From NCBI GenBank assembly GCA_029939545.1, contig JAOZSS010000070.1:1-10924 (forward strand): 10,924 bases of DNA, given 5' to 3'. This stretch comes from Kiritimatiellia bacterium (lineage in GTDB: Bacteria > Verrucomicrobiota > Kiritimatiellia > UBA8416 > JABMPJ01). The notes under the pieces are model-generated. The model did not search any database and was not told the origin of the DNA. It was given only the letters and a program-made list of their open reading frames with translations. The translations under genes were made by a program, and so were the position numbers. Of the stretch, positions 1 through 7,128 are shown one piece after another (position 1 is the stretch's first letter; every line of letters starts with the position of its first letter).

Positions 1-42
1 CAATATCTTCAAACCGTTCAATTTTCATCATCTCATCCAAAA

Positions 43-75
43 AACCTTTGAACCTCTGAACCTTGAACCTCAACC
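43..75. repeat. Short GAACCT direct repeats
   Basis: GAACCT occurs at 50-55, 58-63 and 65-70, flanked by AACCT at 43-47 and AACC at 72-75. This makes a degenerate tandem array with a 7-8 bp unit. No gene is seen in 1-75. The array ends immediately before a short open frame that starts at 76. Confidence 0.6.
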
Positions 76-153
76 GTGGCTATCACACAATATCCAAATG
101 AAATTGTTCGACTCATTTACTCAAAGAATCAAGATTTAGGAGCTAAAAAGTAA
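76..153 (+). CDS. Possible 25-codon ORF or tail of a truncated gene
   Basis: An open frame begins at a GTG at 76, directly after the GAACCT repeats, and encodes VAITQYPNEIV... ending ...LGAKK with a TAA at 151-153. An in-frame TGA at 64-66 closes it upstream. No Shine-Dalgarno sequence is visible. The stop codon abuts the left arm of a strong terminator, which is where a real gene would end, so this could be the 3' remnant of a gene cut off by the repeat or a tiny gene. I do not recognise the peptide. It may equally be chance. Confidence 0.2.
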   Translation: MAITQYPNEIVRLIYSKNQDLGAKK

Positions 154-190
154 AACCACGCGTCCGGTCCGGACGCGTGGTTTTCTTTTT
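152..190. terminator. Strong bidirectional intrinsic terminator
   Basis: Positions 152-167 and 169-184 form a perfect 16-bp inverted repeat (AAAACCACGCGTCCGG paired with its complement) around a single T. The real loop would be about GGTCC. On the plus strand the stem runs into TTTTCTTTTT (181-190). On the minus strand it runs into TTTTACTTTTT (155 down to 145). The GC-rich core with A/U flanks on both sides suits termination in both directions. On the minus strand it would end transcription about 160 nt after the gyrA stop. Confidence 0.85.
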
Positions 191-231
191 ATCATGGAAC
201 GGTTCGTGGCAACTTCTCAATAACAGCTTCT

Positions 232-303
232 TGTCATTCCGAGCTTGTCGAGGAATCCCCAGCATTACCGGTTGCCTTGTGATCCCTCGACTTCGGGATG
301 ACA
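232..303. repeat. 72-bp imperfect inverted repeat (REP/MITE-like)
   Basis: The left arm, 232-259 (TGTCATTCCGAGC...GAGGAATCCC), is complementary with a few mismatches and a small bulge to the right arm at 281-303 (GATCCCTCGA...CGGGATGACA). The loop is about 21 nt. It starts about 40 nt downstream of the gyrA stop on the minus strand and lacks a U tract. It resembles, from memory, the dispersed TGTCATTCCGAG.../GAGGAATC palindromic repeats seen in many unrelated bacteria. It may stabilise the gyrA mRNA 3' end. No gene is seen in 191-345. Confidence 0.65.
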
Positions 304-345
304 GGACACAGTGTGCCTTCGTCTCTTTTCACGTGTGACACGCCG

Positions 346-2904
346 CTAGGTGGCGTTGTCCGCTTCCGCTTCCGCTTCCGTCTCCGGCGCGTCTGCGACC
401 TCCGGGTTCGGAGTTCCGTCCTCGGGTGATCCTTCCGCTTCCGCCAGATCCTCTTCCTTGACATCGTCCACACGGGCGATGGGGGAGGCGGATACGAGCG
501 TGTCGCCCTTATCCAGGTTGATCAGGCGTACGCCCTGCGTGGCGCGGCCGATGACGCGAACGTCGGCCACGTCCATCTTGATCATCTTCCCGTTGGCCGT
601 GATCAGCATGAGCGAATCATCCTCCAGCACGCTGTGCGCGCCGACGACCTTCCCGTTACGGGCCGTGGTCCTGATAGCGATAACGCCGCTGCCGCCGCGG
701 CTCTGCAGGCGGTATTCATCGAATGACGTACGCTTGCCGTAGCCGTTCTCGGTACAGACCAGGAAGGTGGCGTGTTCGCTGAGGACCTCCATGCTCTGTA
801 GGCGATCGCCTTGGCGCAGCCTGATGCCGCGAACGCCGCGCGTGGTGCGGCCCTGGTCGCGTAGCTGCATTTCGTCGAAGTGAATGCTTTTGCCGTTGGC
901 CGTGGTCAGGATGATCTCGTCTTCGCCTTCGGTCAGTTTGACTTCGATCAGGCAGTCGCCCTCATCGATCTTGATCGCGATGATGCCGCCCTGACGGATG
1001 TTGCGGTAGCGGCCAAGGTTCGTCTTTTTGACAACCCCGTTCTCGGTGGCCATGAGGAGGAAGCGGTTCTCGTCGTACTCACGCACGCGGATCATGGCGG
1101 CGATCTGTTCCTCGTCGCCGATGTTGAGCAGGTTCACGATGGCTTTGCCACGGGAGGTACGTGTGGCCTCCGGGATTTTGTAGACCTTCTCCCAATAGAC
1201 ACGGCCGGCACTGGTAAAGAAGAGGATGGTATCGTGCGTATTGGCCACAAAAAGGTGCTCTACAAAGTCCTCGTCACGCGTGGCCATACCGGCCACGCCC
1301 TTGCCGCCACGGCGCTGGGCTTTGTAGGTGTCGATCGGTACGCGCTTGATGTAGCCGACGTTGCTGATCGTGATGATGCATGGCTGGTCGGCGATGAGAT
1401 CTTCCATGTTGACCTCACCTTCGGCATGCGTGATGTCGGTGCGGCGTTCGTCGCCATACTTCTCCTGCAGCTCGCGCAGGTCGTCCTTGATTAGTCCGAA
1501 GATCTTGCCGGGGTTCTCAAGCAGATCGCGCAGGTACGAGATGCGTTTGATCAGTTCAAGATATTCCGCCTCAAGCTTCTCCCGCTCGAGGCCGGTGAGC
1601 TGGTAGAGACGCATGTCGAGGATGGCGTTGGCCTGAATCAAGGTCAGCTCGAACTGGCTGACCAGGGCGGTGCGGGCCTCATCCCTGTTCTGGGAGCTGC
1701 GGATGATCTTGACCACGTCGTCCATGTTGTCGATCGCGATACGCAGCCCTTCGAGAATGTGGGCGCGCGCCTCGGCCTTGGTCAGGTCGAACTCGGTGCG
1801 CCGTGTGATGACGTCGAAACGGTGATCGGTGAAGCAGTGGATCAACTGCTTCAGGTTCATCTCGTGCGGCTGACCGTTGTGGATCGCCAGCATGATGGCC
1901 CCAAACGTGGTCTGCATCTGCGTGTGTTTGTAGAGCTGGTTCAGGATCACCTCGGCGATGACGCCGCGCTTGAGTTCGATCACGATGCGGATGCCCAGGC
2001 TATTGGACTCGTCGCGCAGATCGGCGATGCCCTCAATCGACTTGGTCTGCACCAGGCGGGCAATATTTTCGATCAGGTTGGTCTTGTTCACCGTGTAGGG
2101 AATCTCGGTGATGATGATGGCATCTTTTCCGCTATCGCGTTCTTCGATCGTGGCGCGACCACGCACACGCACGTGGCCGCGGCCCTCGCGGTACATGCTC
2201 TTGATGCCGGCCGTGCCGCAAATGATGCCGCCGGTTGGAAAATCGGGGCCCTTGACGAATTCCAGCAGGTCATCGATGGGGCATTCCGGATTATCGATCT
2301 GGTGGATGATGGCGCCGGTCAACTCGTTCAGGTTGTGGGGCGGGATGTTGGTGGCCATGCCGACCGCGATACCGGTTGATCCGTTTAACAGCAGGTTGGG
2401 CAGACGCGAAGGCAGCACGAGCGGCTGTTCGAGCGACTCGTCGTAGTTGGGGCCGAAATCCACCGTGTTCTTTTCGATATCGGCCAGCATCTCCTCGGCA
2501 TGGCGGTCCATCCTGATCTCGGTGTATCGCATCGCAGCGGCGTTGTCGCCGTCGATCGAGCCGAAGTTGCCCTGGCCATCCACCAACAGGTAGCGCAGCG
2601 AAAAGTCCTGGGCCATCCGGACGATCGTGTCGTAGACGGCGGTGTCACCGTGGGGGTGATACTTACCGATGACGTCACCGACCACGCGGGCGGACTTCTT
2701 GTAGGGGCGACTGTGCGTATTGGCCAGGTCGTGCATGGCGAACAGTACGCGGCGGTGGACCGGCTTGAGTCCATCCCGTGCATCGGGCAGGGCACGGCCA
2801 ACGATCACGCTCATGGAGTAGTCAATATAGGAGGAGCGCATCTCCTCGCGAATATTGATGTCCTCAATCCGTTCGGGAATCACTGTTTCTACTTCATTTT
2901 CCAT
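346..2904 (-). CDS. gyrA: DNA gyrase subunit A
   Basis: GyrA is the breakage-reunion subunit of DNA gyrase (A2B2), which introduces negative supercoils using ATP hydrolysed by GyrB. The 852-aa product has the winged-helix/tower region first. The catalytic Tyr is Y127 in AAMRYTE, equivalent to E. coli Y122. The quinolone-determining region around KYHPHGDTAVYD places Thr88 at the E. coli Ser83 position and Asp92 at Asp87. The GyrA box QRRGGKG at 530-536 in the C-terminal beta-pinwheel separates gyrase from topoisomerase IV ParC. The protein ends in an acidic tail (about 815-852) rich in Glu and Ala. The ATG at 2904 lies 1 bp after the gyrB stop, so the two genes are probably co-transcribed and translationally coupled. 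Only a weak GGAT precedes it. Confidence 0.98.
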   Translation of the reverse strand: MENEVETVIPERIEDINIREEMRSSYIDYSMSVIVGRALPDARDGLKPVHRRVLFAMHDLANTHSRPYKKSARVVGDVIGKYHPHGDTAVYDTIVRMAQDFSLRYLLVDGQGNFGSIDGDNAAAMRYTEIRMDRHAEEMLADIEKNTVDFGPNYDESLEQPLVLPSRLPNLLLNGSTGIAVGMATNIPPHNLNELTGAIIHQIDNPECPIDDLLEFVKGPDFPTGGIICGTAGIKSMYREGRGHVRVRGRATIEERDSGKDAIIITEIPYTVNKTNLIENIARLVQTKSIEGIADLRDESNSLGIRIVIELKRGVIAEVILNQLYKHTQMQTTFGAIMLAIHNGQPHEMNLKQLIHCFTDHRFDVITRRTEFDLTKAEARAHILEGLRIAIDNMDDVVKIIRSSQNRDEARTALVSQFELTLIQANAILDMRLYQLTGLEREKLEAEYLELIKRISYLRDLLENPGKIFGLIKDDLRELQEKYGDERRTDITHAEGEVNMEDLIADQPCIITISNVGYIKRVPIDTYKAQRRGGKGVAGMATRDEDFVEHLFVANTHDTILFFTSAGRVYWEKVYKIPEATRTSRGKAIVNLLNIGDEEQIAAMIRVREYDENRFLLMATENGVVKKTNLGRYRNIRQGGIIAIKIDEGDCLIEVKLTEGEDEIILTTANGKSIHFDEMQLRDQGRTTRGVRGIRLRQGDRLQSMEVLSEHATFLVCTENGYGKRTSFDEYRLQSRGGSGVIAIRTTARNGKVVGAHSVLEDDSLMLITANGKMIKMDVADVRVIGRATQGVRLINLDKGDTLVSASPIARVDDVKEEDLAEAEGSPEDGTPNPEVADAPETEAEAEADNAT
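361..378. repeat. Hexamer repeat coding the GyrA acidic tail
   Basis: Three tandem CGCTTC units (361-378) encode alternating Glu-Ala near the GyrA C-terminus. A related CTTCCG run recurs at about 435-445. This is a likely slippage-prone stretch in a disordered tail. Confidence 0.6.
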
Positions 2905-2905
2905 G

Positions 2906-5359
2906 CTAGATATCCAGGTTACGAACGTTCATAGCGTTCTCTTGAATAAACTGCCGACGCGGGGGAACCTCGTCTCCCATCAGGATCGTGAAAATCTCGT
3001 CCGCACTGGCGGCACCTTCGATCACCACCTTCAGAAGCTTGCGCGCCTCGGGGTCCATCGTCGTGTCGTAGAGCTGATCGGGATTCATCTCACCCAGACC
3101 CTTGTAGCGCTGGATGGTGAGTCCTTTGCGCCCCATTTCCCGCACCCGATCCAAGAGGACCGGTACGGCATGAATAGGGGTGGGGGGAATGTCACCTTCG
3201 GAGAGATGGCAGAGGGGGGTCTCAGAATCAGAGTACTGGGCAACGTGTATCCCTTTGTTCTCCAGCGCGTCGATGATCTTGGTCAACGACGATGAGACAT
3301 AGAGCTCTTCCCAATCAAACTCCGGTGTGCCCTCCGGCATCTGTGAATTGTCGATGCCGCCGTCGTCGGTGAAGATCTCTAACTGGAGACCGAGACGTGT
3401 CTCGACTTCTTCTCTGAGTTGCCTCAGCTCGTCGTCGCTGTAGGCATAATGGCGCTCGGGTTCTGGATCGCCCTTGATCGTGACGAGGTATTTGGGGAAC
3501 AGTCCGTCGCTTTCGCGCCGCAGGGGAAGGAAGTTGTTGATCTGGACACCCTTACGAGCCAGGCGATGTGAGATCAGCTCGAGTCGCGTCAGGGTCTCAA
3601 GCAGATTGGCCAGCTCGATGCCCGTGTAGGTGTGCGCGTTGTCCGGGGTGGTCAGGGCCATGTCGCCCGTGCCCATCTCCAGCAGCTTCCGTGTGAGCTG
3701 TTCCTCCGTCTCGATGTATTCTTCGTGGCGCTTGCGCGTTATCTTGTAGAGCGGCGGTTGCGCTAGGTAGACATAGCCCTGCTCGATCAGTTCGCGCATC
3801 TGGCGGTAGAAGAAGGTCAGGAGCAGAGTCCGGATGTGGGCGCCGTCGACGTCGGCGTCGGTCATGATGATGATCTTGTGGTAGCGAACCTTCGAAATGT
3901 CAAAGTCCTCCTCCCCAATCCCGGCTCCAATGGCGGTGATCAGGGCGCGGATCTCCTTGTTGTTCAAAATCTTGTCCAGACGCGCCTTTTCGACGTTGAG
4001 GACCTTGCCGCGTAGCGGCAGGATCGCCTGGAACTCGCGATTGCGCCCCTGCTTGGCCGAACCACCGGCGCTGTCGCCCTCGACGATGTAGATTTCGCAC
4101 TTGGCCGGATCTCGCTCAGAGCAGTCCGCCAACTTGCCTGGCAGCGAGCCGCCGTCGAGCGCTCCCTTGCGCCGCGTGAGGTCGCGGGCTTTTCGGGCGG
4201 CGGCTCGGGCGCGGGCTGCCAGCAGTGATTTTTCGATGATGCGCTTGGCCACGGAGGGGTGTTCCTCAAGGTAGACGCTCAACTCCTCGTTGACGATCGA
4301 CTCGACGATGCCCTGCACCTCGCTGTTGCCGAGCTTGGTCTTGGTTTGACCTTCGAATTGCGGCTCGGGAATCTTGACGCTGAGAACGGCGGTCAGGCCT
4401 TCGCGGATATCCTCGCCGCTCATCGATTCCTTCTCGTTCTTGATGAGCTTACTGTTGCGTGCGTAGGCGTTGATGGTGCGGGTCAGGGCCGACCGGAAAC
4501 CGCTCAGGTGTGTACCGCCTTCAACCGTATTAATGTTGTTGGCGAACGTCAGGACGGTTTCGTTGTAGGCGTCGGTGTATTGCAGCGCGATTTCCACGGC
4601 GACATCATCGCGCTCTTTCTCAAAGCAGACCGGTTGCGGGTGTACGGCGTTCTTGTTGCGGTTGAGATGCAGGACAAACTCAGAGATGCCACCTTCGTAC
4701 TTGAACGTTTCATCTTTGGCGGGTTCCTCTTGCGAGAGGTTGATCTCGATACCCCTGTTGAGGAATGCCATCTCACGCATGCGATCGGCCAGGATGTCCC
4801 ACTGGAACTCGTTGGTGTTGAAGATGGTGCTGTCCGGCATGAACGTGATCTTGGTGCCGGTTGTCTTGGTGTCGCCCACGACAGTGAGCTCCGTGACCGG
4901 GTGCCCTTTTTCGAAGCGCTGGTGATGCGCCTTGCCCTCCCGGCGCACTTCGACCTCCAGCCATTCGCTCAGCGCGTTGACGCAGGATACACCCACGCCG
5001 TGCAGGCCGCCCGAGACCTTGTAGCTGTCGCTGTCGAACTTGCCGCCGGCATGTAGCGTGGTGAGGACAACCGTGACCGCCGGCTTCTTCTCGGTGGCGT
5101 GAATGTCGACCGGAATACCGCGGCCGTTGTCGTTGACGCTGACCGAACCGTCCGCGTTGATCGAGACATGGATATGGGTGCAATACCCGGCCAGCGCCTC
5201 GTCAATACTGTTGTCGGTTACCTCGTAAACACAATGGTGAAAACCGCGTACCGACGTGTCGCCGATGTACATCGCGGGACGCATCCGAACCGCCTCAATT
5301 CCCTCGAGAACAGTGATGTTCGTAGCGTCGTATTTGGGCCCTTTTTTCTGTTCCGGCAT
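2906..5359 (-). CDS. gyrB: DNA gyrase subunit B
   Basis: GyrB is the ATPase subunit of DNA gyrase and partner of the downstream GyrA. The 817-aa protein has a GHKL ATPase domain, with Glu46 in YEVTDNSIDEAL, DNGRGIP at 77-83 and GGLHGVG at 117-123. A transducer domain follows, then the TOPRIM domain with EGDSAGG at 427-433 and the metal-binding DADVDGAH at 501-508. QRYKGLGEMNP at 750-760 belongs to the C-terminal GyrA-interacting part. About 165 residues between the TOPRIM core and that motif match the insertion of E. coli-type GyrB (804 aa). I chose the ATG at 5359 because the family homology begins soon after it (MPEQKKG...) and GGGGGAAGG lies just upstream. The frame stays open to 5596, but that extension would overlap the efp start and looks non-coding. 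Confidence 0.97.
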   Translation of the reverse strand: MPEQKKGPKYDATNITVLEGIEAVRMRPAMYIGDTSVRGFHHCVYEVTDNSIDEALAGYCTHIHVSINADGSVSVNDNGRGIPVDIHATEKKPAVTVVLTTLHAGGKFDSDSYKVSGGLHGVGVSCVNALSEWLEVEVRREGKAHHQRFEKGHPVTELTVVGDTKTTGTKITFMPDSTIFNTNEFQWDILADRMREMAFLNRGIEINLSQEEPAKDETFKYEGGISEFVLHLNRNKNAVHPQPVCFEKERDDVAVEIALQYTDAYNETVLTFANNINTVEGGTHLSGFRSALTRTINAYARNSKLIKNEKESMSGEDIREGLTAVLSVKIPEPQFEGQTKTKLGNSEVQGIVESIVNEELSVYLEEHPSVAKRIIEKSLLAARARAAARKARDLTRRKGALDGGSLPGKLADCSERDPAKCEIYIVEGDSAGGSAKQGRNREFQAILPLRGKVLNVEKARLDKILNNKEIRALITAIGAGIGEEDFDISKVRYHKIIIMTDADVDGAHIRTLLLTFFYRQMRELIEQGYVYLAQPPLYKITRKRHEEYIETEEQLTRKLLEMGTGDMALTTPDNAHTYTGIELANLLETLTRLELISHRLARKGVQINNFLPLRRESDGLFPKYLVTIKGDPEPERHYAYSDDELRQLREEVETRLGLQLEIFTDDGGIDNSQMPEGTPEFDWEELYVSSSLTKIIDALENKGIHVAQYSDSETPLCHLSEGDIPPTPIHAVPVLLDRVREMGRKGLTIQRYKGLGEMNPDQLYDTTMDPEARKLLKVVIEGAASADEIFTILMGDEVPPRRQFIQENAMNVRNLDI

Positions 5360-5391
5360 AGACTTCGCCTTCCCCCTATATTTAGTGTCAA

Positions 5392-5420
5392 AATATATCA
5401 GGAAGGGGGCGTGTGCGCAA
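5392..5420 (-). promoter_or_regulatory. Candidate sigma-70 promoter of gyrBA
   Basis: On the minus strand a TTGCGC -35 box (5420-5415) is separated by exactly 17 bp from a TATATT -10 box (5397-5392). Transcription would start near 5385, giving a leader of about 25 nt before the gyrB ATG. The spacing and the -10 box are good; the -35 matches four of six consensus bases. Confidence 0.55.
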
Positions 5421-5470
5421 GGTAATGTGGTGCTGAAATTGAGAAAAATTACAGAAAAATAACGATGAAC

Positions 5471-5499
5471 TTGCGAAAACGGGCCTCTTTCGGTAGGGT
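5471..5499 (+). promoter_or_regulatory. Weak candidate promoter and leader of efp
   Basis: TTGCGA (5471-5476), 17 bp, then TAGGGT (5494-5499) is a possible plus-strand promoter, but the -10 is poor. TTGAGA at 5439 is an alternative -35 without a good -10. GCCTCTTTCGG (5483-5493) can pair with CCGAGAGGC (5517-5525), so the efp leader might fold into a hairpin if transcription starts further upstream. Confidence 0.3.
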
Positions 5500-5550
5500 A
5501 GTCGATCTTTCTCTTCCCGAGAGGCAAATCGGGCCGAAAATGCAGCAGAT

Positions 5551-5557
5551 GAAGGGG
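5551..5557 (+). promoter_or_regulatory. efp ribosome binding site
   Basis: GAAGGGG lies 4 nt before the ATG at 5562 and fixes the efp start. Confidence 0.7.
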
Positions 5558-5561
5558 TATT

Positions 5562-6125
5562 ATGTTCAATGCATCGGATCTTCGAAAAGGACTCAAAATT
5601 GAGATTGATGGGCAGCCCTATGCCATCACGGATTTCACGTTTACCAAACCCGGTAAAGGGCAGTCGATCTACACCTGTAAGATGAAGAATATGATCAACG
5701 GGTCGACACTGACTCGGCAGTATCGATCCAACGACAAGATGGACAAGCCGCAGCTCGAGCAGGTCAAGTTGCAGTACTCCTACCAGGATGGCGATGACTA
5801 CGTCTTCATGAACGATGACTACGAGCAGGTTTCGGTGAGCTCTGACGCCCTCGGTAATGCCGTAAACTTCCTCGTTGAGGACATGACCGTTGAAATCCTC
5901 TATCACAACGACAAGCCGATCGCTGTGGAGCTCCCGATCTTCATCGAGAAAGAGATCGTCTACACCGAACCCGGCGCCCGCGGCAATACCGCGACCAACG
6001 TGCTGAAGCCCGCCAAGATCGATACCGGCTTCGAGATCCAGGTGCCGATCTTCATAAACCAGGGCGACATCGTGAAGATCGATACGCGCACCGGCGAGTA
6101 TGTCGAACGCGTGGCGACGGCGTAG
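5562..6125 (+). CDS. efp: Translation elongation factor P
   Basis: EF-P binds ribosomes stalled at consecutive prolines and stimulates peptide bond formation. The product is 187 aa, the normal bacterial length, with an N-terminal KOW-like domain and two OB-like domains. The modification loop reads KPGKG, with Lys32 at the position of E. coli Lys34, the residue that receives beta-lysine. The C-terminal family signature is visible as KIDTGFEIQVP followed by GDIVKIDTRTGEYVERV. The gene immediately downstream is the EF-P lysine ligase epmA, which supports modification of Lys32. It is transcribed divergently from gyrBA. Confidence 0.97.
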   Translation: MFNASDLRKGLKIEIDGQPYAITDFTFTKPGKGQSIYTCKMKNMINGSTLTRQYRSNDKMDKPQLEQVKLQYSYQDGDDYVFMNDDYEQVSVSSDALGNAVNFLVEDMTVEILYHNDKPIAVELPIFIEKEIVYTEPGARGNTATNVLKPAKIDTGFEIQVPIFINQGDIVKIDTRTGEYVERVATA

Positions 6126-6127
6126 GC

Positions 6128-6169
6128 CGGAGGTCGGATGTCGGAAGGCGGAAGTCGGAGGTCGGATGT
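6128..6169. repeat. GGTCGGATG direct repeat overlapping the epmA start
   Basis: CGGAGGTCGGATGT occurs twice, at 6128-6141 and 6156-6169, 28 bp apart. Related GTCGGAAG/GCGGAAG words lie between them. The first copy supplies both the GGAGG (6129-6133) and the ATG (6138) used by epmA. The second copy contains an out-of-frame ATG (6166) that reaches a stop after two codons. The composition differs from the flanking coding sequence and resembles dispersed intergenic repeats. Confidence 0.65.
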
Positions 6170-7043
6170 TCTGAGACTGCGCAGCGGGGTGCTGCAGGCG
6201 ATTCGCTCGTTCTTTGTTGAGCGCGACTATATCGAGGTCGAGACGCCTGTTCGGCTTCCCGCACCCGCGCTTGAACTGCACATCGACGCTGAGCCTTCGG
6301 GCGACTGGTGGCTGCGCACGTCCCCTGAGCTGCACTTGAAGCGCCTGCTTGCGGCCGGCCATTCGCGCATCTTCGAACTGGGCCCCTGCTTTCGGAAGGC
6401 TGAACGAGGCACTCTGCACCGGCCCGAGTTTACGATGCTGGAGTGGTATCGCGGTGACGCGGACTACCACGACACGCTTGCCGAAACCCGCGATCTGGTC
6501 ATCCACGTAGCGACGGAGGTCCTGGGTGTTGCCCGCATACAGCGGAACGGGACGGCGGTTGACCTGTCCGCCGACTGGGTCGTCTCAACGGTTGCGGATG
6601 CGTTCACAAGCCATGCGGGCTGGGATCCTGTATCGGAGTATGACGCCGACCGTTTCGACCTGGACCTGGTCGGCAGAGTTGAGCCGGCATTGCCGGACCA
6701 TCTGCCTGCGGTCCTGATGGATTATCCGGTCGAAGCCGCCGCCCTGGCGCGCTGCCGACCCGGTCCGCCCGCCGTGGCGGAACGCTGGGAGCTCTACATC
6801 GCGGGGCTTGAATTGGCCAATGCATTCGGTGAACTGACCGATCCCGTCGAGCAGCGCCTGCGGTTTACCGAGTGCTCGGAAGCCCGGAAAAGGGCGAAAA
6901 AGGAGGTTTACCCCCTCGACGAGCCCTTCCTGGAGGCACTTGAAAGCGGCGTGAAGCCCTGTTCGGGGGTTGCCTTGGGTGTTGACCGCCTCGTGATGCT
7001 GCTGGGCGATTTCAGTGATATTGGCGACGTTCGGGCTTTCTGA
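6138..7043 (+). CDS. epmA: EF-P--(R)-beta-lysine ligase EpmA
   Basis: EpmA (also called PoxA, GenX or YjeA) is a class II lysyl-tRNA synthetase paralogue without the anticodon-binding domain. It attaches (R)-beta-lysine to the conserved lysine of EF-P. The 301-aa product shows synthetase motif 1 (VETP, about 34-37), TSPE at 61-64, motif 2 (CFRKAE then HRPEFTMLEWYR at 94-105), ELANAFGELTD at 225-235 and motif 3 GVALGVDRLVML at 277-288. The Ala of GVALG (279) corresponds to the EpmA-specific Ala298 of E. coli, where true LysRS has Gly. The E. coli protein is 325 aa. The gene starts 12 bp after efp, so an efp-epmA operon is likely. The first ~12 residues (Ser/Gly/Arg-rich) are encoded by the direct repeat and are not family-like. 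No epmB (lysine 2,3-aminomutase) is in the window. Confidence 0.93.
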   Translation: MSEGGSRRSDVLRLRSGVLQAIRSFFVERDYIEVETPVRLPAPALELHIDAEPSGDWWLRTSPELHLKRLLAAGHSRIFELGPCFRKAERGTLHRPEFTMLEWYRGDADYHDTLAETRDLVIHVATEVLGVARIQRNGTAVDLSADWVVSTVADAFTSHAGWDPVSEYDADRFDLDLVGRVEPALPDHLPAVLMDYPVEAAALARCRPGPPAVAERWELYIAGLELANAFGELTDPVEQRLRFTECSEARKRAKKEVYPLDEPFLEALESGVKPCSGVALGVDRLVMLLGDFSDIGDVRAF

Positions 7044-7112
7044 CGGCTCGCTGAGGGCAGCTCGCCCTGCCTGATCGAGGGGCGAGGTAGGGCGAGTTCT
7101 CCGAGCGAGCCG
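7044..7112. repeat. 69-bp palindromic element between epmA and obgE
   Basis: CGGCTCGCT (7044-7052) pairs perfectly with AGCGAGCCG (7104-7112). Inside these arms AGCTCGCCCTGCC (7059-7071) pairs with GGTAGGGCGAGTT (7086-7098) with few mismatches. The element starts immediately after the epmA stop and fills most of the gap to the convergent obgE stop at 7129. No U tract follows in either direction, so it resembles a mobile palindromic (REP/MITE-type) unit more than an ordinary intrinsic terminator. It could still block read-through. Confidence 0.65.
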
Positions 7113-7128
7113 CGATAAAGCTCCCACT

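Noticed and set aside
880..2446. Long plus-strand open frames opposite gyrA (880-1494, 1759-2379, 2108-2446)
   Set aside because: They are antisense shadows of a high-GC gene with no family features. The minus strand encodes complete GyrA.
4259..5056. 265-codon plus-strand frame opposite gyrB
   Set aside because: It is an antisense shadow; the minus strand is unambiguously GyrB.
5360..5596. 79-codon upstream extension of the gyrB frame
   Set aside because: It overlaps the efp start and RBS and contains the gyrB promoter. Family homology and a good RBS place the start at 5359.
5388..6506. 372-codon minus-strand frame across efp and epmA
   Set aside because: It crosses the divergent promoter and two verified genes. 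It includes the peptide read-out of the GGTCGGATG repeat, a typical spurious annotation.
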